DNA of 64,000 nt from Candidatus Acetothermia bacterium (GTDB lineage Bacteria; Bipolaricaulota; Bipolaricaulia; RBG-16-55-9; JANLFV01). The stretch covers positions 62,001 to 126,000 of the forward strand of contig JANLFV010000001.1 in NCBI GenBank assembly GCA_024653345.1, in the 5' to 3' direction. The notes below the pieces were generated by a model that worked only from the letters and a program-made list of their open reading frames with translations, had not been told where the DNA came from and ran no database searches. Shown piece by piece: positions 14,228 through 21,115 of the stretch (within the stretch, counting starts at the first letter, position 1; every line of letters begins with the position of its first letter). Position numbers and translations under genes: made by a program.

Positions 14228-15877
14228 ATGGCGAACAACCCAAGCGAAGCGGAGTTCTATGAGAGGGCCAACGCGTTCATCGACCGGCTGCTTAAAGAGG
14301 CCCCCGTGGTCGCGACCCAGCTCGGGGACCATCGTTTCGACGACCGCCTGGCGGACTACGACAGGGCGAGCCTGGCCCGGCAGGAGCGGGAGGTGAGGGA
14401 GGCCCTGGCGGAGTTCGGGCTGTTCGAGCCAGAGGGCTTTGATGTGGACGCCAAGATCGACCATCGCCTGATGGTCCAGATCGCCCGCTCGATCCTCCGC
14501 GGCTTCGAGAAGTTCAAGGGCCACCTCCGCAACCCCAGCATGTATTCCGACGAGTGCTTGAGCGGGGTCTTCCTCCTCCTGATCCGGGAATTCGCCCCAC
14601 TGGAGGAGCGCTTGGAGAAGGTCCTCGGGAGGCTCCGGGCCATCCCGGAGGTGCTCTCCCAGGGGAAGGAAAACCTTAACCCAGGGGAGGTCCCGCCGGT
14701 GTGGTGCGAGGTGGCCTTGGAGAGCTCAAGACAGGGCCTAAAGCTGTTCACCATGCTCATCCCACTCCTCAGCCTAAAGACCCCACGACTTGCCCCACGG
14801 CTTATCTTAGCGAATCGAAGGGCAGCTGCGGCCCTCAAGGACTATATTAAGTTCCTCGAGCGCGAAGTCCTCCCTCAGGCAAAAGGCCAGTTCGCTGTGG
14901 GCAAAGAGCTCTTCGAAGAACTGCTCCGTGAGAACCACATGCTCGATTACACCGCTGAGGAGTTGCTCCAAACCGGCTGGCAGCTCTTCGAGGAGACCAA
15001 GCAGCAGATGGAAAAGCTGGCCCGCGAGCTCGACCCCAAGAAGAGCGCCAAGCAGCTTCTCGAGGCGGCCAAGGCCGACCATCCGAAGGCTGAGGAGTTG
15101 CTCGAGGTCTACCGCTGGGAGATGGCCAGGGCGAGGGAGTTCGTCCGGGCACATGAGATAGCCACAATCCCCGCTGGCGAGTCCTTGAAGGTCGAGGCGA
15201 CCCCGCCGTTCCTGCGCGGGATCATCCCCTATGCGGCCTACATGATGCCCGGGCCGCTGGAGAGGGTCCAGCAGGGGATCTTTCTCGTCACGCCGGTCGA
15301 TCCGAAAAGTTCTAAGAAGGAGCAGGAGGAGAAGCTCAAGGGACATAACTGGGCCAAGCTCCCCGTGACCGCCCTCCACGAGGCCTACCCCGGCCACCAC
15401 CTCCAACTGGTCTACGCCAATAAGGTGGGCTCGCTCCCACGCAAGTTGGGCACGTTCATCTCCACACTGTTCATCGAGGGCTGGGCCTTCTATTGCGAGG
15501 AACTGATGGAGAGGCTCGGCTACATCGCCGAGCCGCTGCAGCGGCTCGGCCGCCTGAACGACCAGCTCTGGCGGGCAGCCCGAATTGTCTTGGATGCCTC
15601 GCTCTACACGGGGAAGATGACGGTGGCGGAGGGCATCAACCTTCTAGTGGACAGGGTTGGCCTGGAGCGGTCAAACGCCCTCGCCGAGGTCCGGCGCTAC
15701 ACTCTAAGCCCGACCCAGCCGATGAGCTACTTAATCGGGAAGCTGGAGATCCTCAAGCTGATAGAAGAATACAAGAAGAGGCATCCGAATGCATCGTTGA
15801 GGGAGGTCCACGACGCCGTGCTCTCCTGCGGCTCGCTTCCGCCCCGGCTGATGCGGGAGCGGCTGCTTGCTGATTAG
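14228..15877 (+). CDS. DUF885 family protein, predicted zinc carboxypeptidase-like
   Basis: A 549-residue protein with the two hallmark motifs of DUF885. TALHEAYPGHHLQLVYANK (about residues 380-398) supplies an HExxxxHH-type metal site. FIEGWAFYCEELMERLGY (about 418-435) supplies the downstream Glu. Length and order agree with the family (about 550-600 residues). There is no signal peptide, so it is likely cytoplasmic. Members are predicted peptidases related to thermostable carboxypeptidase; substrates are unknown. It starts 12 bases after the DUF4097 gene and appears to close that operon. The family call is firm; the activity is inferred. Confidence 0.9.
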   Translation: MANNPSEAEFYERANAFIDRLLKEAPVVATQLGDHRFDDRLADYDRASLARQEREVREALAEFGLFEPEGFDVDAKIDHRLMVQIARSILRGFEKFKGHLRNPSMYSDECLSGVFLLLIREFAPLEERLEKVLGRLRAIPEVLSQGKENLNPGEVPPVWCEVALESSRQGLKLFTMLIPLLSLKTPRLAPRLILANRRAAAALKDYIKFLEREVLPQAKGQFAVGKELFEELLRENHMLDYTAEELLQTGWQLFEETKQQMEKLARELDPKKSAKQLLEAAKADHPKAEELLEVYRWEMARAREFVRAHEIATIPAGESLKVEATPPFLRGIIPYAAYMMPGPLERVQQGIFLVTPVDPKSSKKEQEEKLKGHNWAKLPVTALHEAYPGHHLQLVYANKVGSLPRKLGTFISTLFIEGWAFYCEELMERLGYIAEPLQRLGRLNDQLWRAARIVLDASLYTGKMTVAEGINLLVDRVGLERSNALAEVRRYTLSPTQPMSYLIGKLEILKLIEEYKKRHPNASLREVHDAVLSCGSLPPRLMRERLLAD

Positions 15878-16036
15878 CCGGATCGTCTTTCCGTCCACTG
15901 CTTACCGCCAGTCTGCCCTGCTGGAGCGACGGCCGATCCCTCTTCCAGTGAAGACCGCGCATCGCCATCGGCTCACGCCGCTTGTCCTCCAACGGATTCT
16001 CAAGATCCCCACTAGACCTTGGTCTTGTGTGAGCCC

Positions 16037-16065
16037 TTGCCCGTCGGGGAGAGAGCTGAGATAAT
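16037..16065 (+). promoter_or_regulatory. Sigma-70 promoter for rpmH
   Basis: TTGCCC (16037-16042), 17-bp spacer, GATAAT (16060-16065). It lies about 85 bases before the rpmH GTG at 16150. The rest of the 272-base gap between 15877 and 16150 shows nothing else I can name. Confidence 0.6.
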
Positions 16066-16149
16066 CTGAGGGCAACGCCGTTCCGTCAGAGAGAGCGGCA
16101 GGCGACGGTATCATAAGACTAGAGCTAGAGAGCCAGGAGGTGACGGACT

Positions 16150-16287
16150 GTGCCGAAGAGGACTTTTCAGCCGCACAACCGGCGGAGGCAGCAGATCCAC
16201 GGCTTCCTCGCACGGATGCGGACGAAGGGCGGCCGGCGGACGATCGCCCGCCGGAGAGCGAAGGGCCGCCAGAGACTCGCTGTCTAG
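16150..16287 (+). CDS. rpmH: 50S ribosomal protein L34
   Basis: A 45-residue, very basic protein starting at GTG 16150 with AGGAGGTGA upstream. It reads [19 protein letters not shown], then [20 protein letters not shown] and RQRLAV. This is the full L34 signature (KRTFQP, HGFxxRM, GR..ARRRxKGR..L). It is normally followed by rnpA and yidC near dnaA, but here the next gene is an M48 peptidase starting 2 bases after the rpmH stop. The gene is nested in a different frame inside an open, non-coding-looking extension of the peptidase frame. The identification is secure despite the small size. Confidence 0.97.
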   Translation: MPKRTFQPHNRRRQQIHGFLARMRTKGGRRTIARRRAKGRQRLAV

Positions 16288-16289
16288 CG

Positions 16290-17435
16290 ATGAACAGGCT
16301 GAAGCAGCTCGAGGAGCACGGCTTCGACATCCCGACCCAGGAGCGAGCGAGAGAGTATCAGCGCGCGCGACTGCTACTCGCGGCGCTCGAGTCGCTAGCG
16401 CTGCTGGGGCTGCTCCTCTTGTTCGCGGCCTTCGGCTCCGCTCCGCTGAGGGATTGGCTCAGCCGGAGCGCTCAGAGCCCGTGGTCTGTGAACCTCCTCT
16501 ACACGCTGATCTTCGGCCTCGGGCTCTCCGTCGCAAGCCTCGTTCCCTCTTGGCGGAACTATCAACTCGAGCGACGCTACGGGCTCTCGGTCCAACCGCC
16601 GAGGGGCTGGCTCGTTGATGAGCTGAAGTCCGGGGCAATCCTCTTGGTGATCTTCTTGGCCGTCTTTCCCGCGATCTATTCGGGCATCGCGCGATCCAAC
16701 GCCTGGTGGGTCACCACTTGGGCCATCACTACGCTATTCATCGTCGTCCTCAGCTTCATTGCCCCGGTGATCCTCATGCCGCTGTTCTACAAGTTCGTGC
16801 CCCTGGAGGACCGGGAGTTGACTGGCAGACTTGAGAGGCTGGTGGAGAAGGCAGGCGTCAAGGTCCTAGGGGTCTTCAAGATGGCGGCTGCGGCGAAGAC
16901 GAGGCGGGCTGTCGGGGCCCTGGCGGGGATCGGGAGGACGAGGCGGATCATCCTCTCCGACACGCTGTTGGAGAATTACACGCCCGAGGAGATCGAGACG
17001 GTGGTCGCCCACGAGCTGGGCCACCACGCCCACCGGGACATGTGGAAGCTGATCGCCGGCCAGTCTGCCCTGGCATTGCTCGGCCTTTATGCCGTCCACT
17101 TGGCGCTGGAGCCCTTGGCCAAGGCCTTCGGCCTGGGGAAGGATATCGCCAGGCTCCCGCTGTTCCTAATCATCTTTGGCGGGGTCTTTTTCGTCCTTTC
17201 CCCGCTCTCCAATAGCCTGTCCCGCTGGTTCGAGGGCCAGGCCGACCAGTATGCCCTCCAGCTGGCGAAGAAGCCCGCGGCCCAGGCGAGGGTGATGGTG
17301 AAGATCTGCGACCAGAACCTGAGGTTCGCCGCGCCCCACCTGCTCCTCGAGCTCTTGGCCTACGATCATCCTGCTGGGATCAAGCGGGTCGAGCGGGTGC
17401 GCCGCTTCCTCCGCGAAGCGGGGGCTGAACGATGA
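16290..17435 (+). CDS. M48 family membrane metallopeptidase (Ste24/HtpX-like)
   Basis: A 381-residue protein starting at ATG 16290 (MNRLKQLEEHGFDIPTQERA). The frame is open further upstream, but that part overlaps rpmH and is not protein-like. It has several membrane segments (LLAALESLALLGLLLLFAA, VNLLYTLIFGLGLSVASLV, ILLVIFLAVFPAIYSGIA and a pair around residues 150-175). The zinc site is HELGHHAHRD near residue 241, and the third ligand lies in FEGQADQYAL near 316. M48 enzymes act in inner-membrane protein quality control or CAAX processing. The stop overlaps the next start by 4 bases. It takes the place of rnpA after rpmH, which is unusual. Confidence 0.9.
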   Translation: MNRLKQLEEHGFDIPTQERAREYQRARLLLAALESLALLGLLLLFAAFGSAPLRDWLSRSAQSPWSVNLLYTLIFGLGLSVASLVPSWRNYQLERRYGLSVQPPRGWLVDELKSGAILLVIFLAVFPAIYSGIARSNAWWVTTWAITTLFIVVLSFIAPVILMPLFYKFVPLEDRELTGRLERLVEKAGVKVLGVFKMAAAAKTRRAVGALAGIGRTRRIILSDTLLENYTPEEIETVVAHELGHHAHRDMWKLIAGQSALALLGLYAVHLALEPLAKAFGLGKDIARLPLFLIIFGGVFFVLSPLSNSLSRWFEGQADQYALQLAKKPAAQARVMVKICDQNLRFAAPHLLLELLAYDHPAGIKRVERVRRFLREAGAER

Positions 17436-18811
17436 CCTCGCGCAAGCGGCTGAAGCTACTGCTCGGAATAGCCTTGTTGCTCATTCTGGGGCTCTCGGTC
17501 TATCTGGCGCTCGACCGGGACAGAGTCCGGCAGACCTTCCAGAACCTGGTCTTCCGCTTCGAGCCGGGATTCGAGCTCGAGGAATTTGAAAGGATCTTGG
17601 TCATCGCCCCCCATACCGACGACGAGGTCCTCGGCACTGGGGGGGCGATCCAGCGCCACCTGGCCCATGGGGCGCGGGTGGTGGTCGTGATCCTCACCAA
17701 TGGGGACGGGCAATACCGGCGGCTCTTCCCCTCCACCAAGGCCTCGATCAACCTGGGCTACACCCGCCAGAACGAGAGCCTGGCCGCGTTGGCCCATCTC
17801 GGCCTTCCGAGGGAGAATGTCATCTTCTTGGGCTACCCCGACCGGGGCCTCTCCGACCTCTGGAACAGCTATTGGGACTGCGAGAGGCTCTACACCTCCA
17901 GATACACGAATGCCGACCGCTCGCCCTACAGCGATAGCTTCACTCCCGAGGCCCCTTACCGCGGGCTCTCGGTCGTAGCCGATCTGATGAAGATCATCGC
18001 CGAAGAGCAGCCTCAGCTCATCTACCTTCCCCACCCTAACGACCTCCATCCCGATCACCAAGCGGCCTGGGCGTTCACGGTCTATGCCCTGGAGCGATTG
18101 GGGCTCGAGACAGAGCTCTTCACCTACATCATCCATCGTGAGCGGTGGCCCGAGCCGCAGGGGCTCCGGCTCGCTGAGCTCCTCTTCCCGCCCCCGAGCC
18201 TCTTCGCGCTCGACACGGGCTGGATCCGGGTCGATCTCGAGCCGGAGGAGCGGCAGCGGAAGCTTGAGGCGATCCAGCAGTTCCACAGCCAGACGAAGTT
18301 CATCGAGGACTATCTCGTGAGCTTCGCCCGGGCCAACGAGCTCTTCGGGCTCGTCCCCTCCCTGAGAGTGAGCAGCGCCCTGGAGTTCCAAGAGCCGGAG
18401 GCCGAGGAGAGCCCCGAGGCAAGCCCGCTCACCTCTTACCTCGACCCCCCGAGGCACGGGGCGAGCGACATCCGCTCGGTGACCCTCGAGCGCGATGGTG
18501 AAGGACTCGCGATCTCCGTGGAGTTCTTCTCCGGCCCGTTGCGAAGCGACGAGATCAGGGTCCATCTGAAGCCCCTGGGCACTGAGGCCGAGCAGACCTT
18601 CACCTTCCTGGAGAAGGGAGGGAAGCTCTATCTCAACAACATGGAACTCCTCGACGGGCGAGTGAGCTTTGCTCGCGAGAAGAGCGCCTTCTCGCTGACA
18701 GTTCCTCTGGAACTTCTCGGGAGGCCGAGCTGGCTGATCCTGGGGGTCGAGATCGCCCGGCGCGAGAAGAGCCTGGAGAGATCGGCCTATCGCCTCGTCT
18801 TGCTGGAGTGA
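17432..18811 (+). CDS. PIG-L (LmbE) family deacetylase with C-terminal extension
   Basis: A 459-residue protein. A signal-anchor at residues 5-25 (LKLLLGIALLLILGLSVYLA) places it at the envelope. The PIG-L domain (about 50-300) has VIAPHTDDEVLGTGGAI (zinc ligands of the PHxDDE motif) and YLPHPNDLHPDHQAAW (HPDH). Such enzymes deacetylate N-acetylglucosamine-containing glycoconjugates. About 150 extra residues follow, including a beta-rich region (VTLERDGEGLAISVEFFSG). It is coupled to the M48 gene by a 4-base overlap and followed by a NodS-like methyltransferase 7 bases later. PIG-L plus NodS-like methyltransferase is a recurrent pairing that suggests modification of an amino sugar. Confidence 0.9.
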   Translation: MTSRKRLKLLLGIALLLILGLSVYLALDRDRVRQTFQNLVFRFEPGFELEEFERILVIAPHTDDEVLGTGGAIQRHLAHGARVVVVILTNGDGQYRRLFPSTKASINLGYTRQNESLAALAHLGLPRENVIFLGYPDRGLSDLWNSYWDCERLYTSRYTNADRSPYSDSFTPEAPYRGLSVVADLMKIIAEEQPQLIYLPHPNDLHPDHQAAWAFTVYALERLGLETELFTYIIHRERWPEPQGLRLAELLFPPPSLFALDTGWIRVDLEPEERQRKLEAIQQFHSQTKFIEDYLVSFARANELFGLVPSLRVSSALEFQEPEAEESPEASPLTSYLDPPRHGASDIRSVTLERDGEGLAISVEFFSGPLRSDEIRVHLKPLGTEAEQTFTFLEKGGKLYLNNMELLDGRVSFAREKSAFSLTVPLELLGRPSWLILGVEIARREKSLERSAYRLVLLE

Positions 18812-18818
18812 AGCGGCC

Positions 18819-19511
18819 ATGCCCAGGTCCCGTATCCTCGCGGCTGGCCTGGCCCATCTTGCCCAAGGGCTGTATGGCCTAGCCTGCGCCCTGGTCGGGA
18901 GGCGCCTCTACTCCAGGGGGTATTTCGAGCGGCTCTACCGCCGGGGAAGCGATCCCTGGAATTACAGCACGAGCGACTACGAGCAGAGGAAATATCGGCT
19001 GGTGCTGGAGATCCTACCCCGAGCGAGCTACTCCCGGGTCCTCGAGCTCGGCTCGAGCGAGGGGGTTTTCACCGCGATGCTCGGCCCGCTGGGGACCGAG
19101 GTTCTGGGGATCGACATCTCACACCTGGCCTGCGAGCGAGCTCGGGCGAGGTGCGCTCCATTCCCGAACATCAGGTTCCGGGCAGCGGATATACGCGAGG
19201 CTGAGCTTGAGGGCCGGTTCGACCTGATCCTCTGCTCTGAGGTCCTCTATTACCTGGGGGGCAGGCGGGTCCTGGCCGGAGTGCGAGACAAGCTGGCCGA
19301 TCTGCTGGCGGACGGCGGCCAGCTCGTGCTGGTCAACCCTCTCCCCCTCGCCTGGTGGGTGCACAAGGTCTTCCGGGCGAATCGCGAACTCCAGCTTCTG
19401 CACGAGCACCTAGAGAGGGACCTCCGACGGCCCTACGCGATCACCCTCTGGACCAAGGTCCCCGAGCAGGTTACAAGCGCAGCATCAACGCCAGCGGCCA
19501 CGGCGCCATGA
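18819..19511 (+). CDS. NodS-like SAM-dependent methyltransferase
   Basis: A 230-residue class I methyltransferase. The N-terminal block YFERLYRRGSDPWNYSTSDY, then EQRKYRLVLEILP, is typical of the NodS-like family. Motif I is VLELGSSEGVFTAMLGPLGT, motif II AADIREAELEGRFDLILCSE, and a post-motif is GGQLVLVNPLPL. NodS N-methylates a deacetylated chitooligosaccharide in rhizobia, and here the gene directly follows a PIG-L deacetylase, so a deacetylation then N-methylation of a sugar is a reasonable inference. The first 20 residues are hydrophobic but probably not a signal peptide. The substrate is unknown. Confidence 0.85.
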   Translation: MPRSRILAAGLAHLAQGLYGLACALVGRRLYSRGYFERLYRRGSDPWNYSTSDYEQRKYRLVLEILPRASYSRVLELGSSEGVFTAMLGPLGTEVLGIDISHLACERARARCAPFPNIRFRAADIREAELEGRFDLILCSEVLYYLGGRRVLAGVRDKLADLLADGGQLVLVNPLPLAWWVHKVFRANRELQLLHEHLERDLRRPYAITLWTKVPEQVTSAASTPAATAP

Positions 19512-19567
19512 TCTGAGCTGCTGCACCCTCTCCTGGAGACGGGGTCGGCCTCACGGGGATTTGCCGA

Positions 19568-19596
19568 TTGCCTTTTCTTGCGCGGGAGCTTATAGT
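19568..19596 (+). promoter_or_regulatory. Sigma-70 promoter for the beta-helix/DsbA and metallopeptidase genes
   Basis: TTGCCT (19568-19573), 17-bp spacer, TATAGT (19591-19596). The expected start is close to 19603 and the ATG is 19616, with GAGGAGG between, so the leader is very short. Confidence 0.65.
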
Positions 19597-19615
19597 TACC
19601 GTGAGGAGGTGGGCG

Positions 19616-21115
19616 ATGCGGAAGATCCTTCTCAGCGCGGCGATCGCGGGGCTAGCGGTTGCCCTATTCACTTCAGGAATTCCGAGCGGGACGCAAGATC
19701 AGCCGGAGTGCACGGTGACCGTCCGGCCTGGGGAGTCGATCCAGGCGGCGATCGATCGGGTCCCCGAGGGGGCGGTGATCTGCCTTGAGGAAGGGACATG
19801 GGAGGAGAACATCGTGATCGGGAAGGGCCTGACCCTGCGCGGGGCAGGGGCGGAGAAGTCGGTCATCAAGGGGAAGGAAGCGGGGAAGCCGGTGATCCGG
19901 ATCGAGAGCGAGGAGGAGATCGAGGTTGTGATCGCGGGGCTCACCGCCGCCGAGGCCAAGGGAGGAGACGGCATCCTTGTGGGCGGCCGGGCCTGCGTGA
20001 CCATCACCGGCTCGAACTTCGTGGGGAATGAGTATGGCATCTGGCTCGTGGGCTCAGCCCAGGCCACAATCTCTGGCTCAAACTTCGAGGGGAATGTAGG
20101 TGATGGCATCAAGATCAGTGGCTCACCCCAGGCCACCATCTCCAGCTCGAACTTTGAGGGGAATTTGTGGGATGGCATCCGGCTCGGTGACTCAGCCCAG
20201 GCCACAATCGAGGGGAGCAAGATCATCAATAACGAGGGCTACGGCGTGGCGCTCTGGCAGCAGCCCTGTTTCGACGCCGATTGGCTATTCGAGGGCGCAG
20301 TGCGCGGCAGGAGCAACGAGATCTCCGGGAACAAGGAGGCCGATGTCTGCCCCTCAGAGTTAAGCTTCCTCATGACCGAGGAGGGCGGCTGCTATGGGCC
20401 TCTTTGCCCAGCCCCTCTTGAGGAGCAACCGACGAAGGGCAGCCTGGAGGCACCCGTGACAATGGTCGAGTTCGCTGAGTTCTATTGCCCATACTGCGCT
20501 CGCTACTTCTGGGAGATCTTTCCTAAGATTGAAGAAGAATATATCACCCAGAGCTTAGTCAAGTATCAGTTCCTGAACCTCATCGTTCATGGCCCTGTAG
20601 CCACGCTCGCTGCCGTGGCGGGGGAATGCGCCCATGAGCAAGGCAGATTCTGGCAGTTTCATGACCAGCTCTTCGAGGCCATCTTCCCTGGCAGGAATCT
20701 CTACCAGCGCAGAGAGCTTGACGCCGAGGGCTTGAAAGGAGTTGCGGCCCAGGTCGGCCTCGACATGGAGCGCTTCAGCGCGTGCATCGAGAGCTATGAT
20801 GCGGACTACAGCAGCTGCTTGGCCAGCTACAACGAGTGCACTGGGGCTGGCGGCGATCTCGAGCGCTGCGCCGAGGAGTTCGATCGATGCTTAAGTTCCA
20901 ATAGCATGTTCGCCAAGATCGTGGCCGATCGTGAGGAGCTGGATAGGCTGGTCGCCCAGTTGCCTCCCGAGGAGCAGGCACAGGCTCAAAGGATCGGGAC
21001 ACCGACCTTCTTCATCAACGGCCATATACTCATCGGTGCACAACCCTTTGAGAGGTTTCGCCAGATGATCGAGCGAGAACTTGCAAGAGAAAATGAGGAG
21101 GTAGTAGAGCATTGA
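19616..21115 (+). CDS. Secreted fusion of right-handed beta-helix and DsbA-like thioredoxin domain
   Basis: A 499-residue exported protein; ATG 19616 is chosen because GAGGAGG lies 6 bases upstream and a signal peptide (RKILLSAAIAGLAVALF) follows. Residues 30-230 form a NosD/pectate-lyase-type beta-helix: VRPGESIQAAIDRVPEGAVI, LTLRGAG, then repeated GSNFEGN/SSNFEGN coils. Residues 265-495 are a DsbA-like fold with active site CPYC (Cys291, Cys294) in FAEFYCPYCARYFW, DQLFEAIF, and cis-Pro in GTPTFFING. A five-cysteine helical insert (near residues 380-425) sits inside the DsbA part. The combination is unusual. It overlaps the downstream metallopeptidase gene by 4 bases, suggesting a role in its disulfide formation. 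Confidence 0.88.
   Translation: MRKILLSAAIAGLAVALFTSGIPSGTQDQPECTVTVRPGESIQAAIDRVPEGAVICLEEGTWEENIVIGKGLTLRGAGAEKSVIKGKEAGKPVIRIESEEEIEVVIAGLTAAEAKGGDGILVGGRACVTITGSNFVGNEYGIWLVGSAQATISGSNFEGNVGDGIKISGSPQATISSSNFEGNLWDGIRLGDSAQATIEGSKIINNEGYGVALWQQPCFDADWLFEGAVRGRSNEISGNKEADVCPSELSFLMTEEGGCYGPLCPAPLEEQPTKGSLEAPVTMVEFAEFYCPYCARYFWEIFPKIEEEYITQSLVKYQFLNLIVHGPVATLAAVAGECAHEQGRFWQFHDQLFEAIFPGRNLYQRRELDAEGLKGVAAQVGLDMERFSACIESYDADYSSCLASYNECTGAGGDLERCAEEFDRCLSSNSMFAKIVADREELDRLVAQLPPEEQAQAQRIGTPTFFINGHILIGAQPFERFRQMIERELARENEEVVEH

Noticed and set aside
16140-16289. N-terminal extension of the M48 peptidase frame over rpmH, like the Thermus rnpA/rpmH overlap.
   Set aside because: The extension is Pro/Glu/Asp-rich with no domain, rpmH occupies the bases in another frame, and ATG 16290 begins a normal M48 N-terminus.
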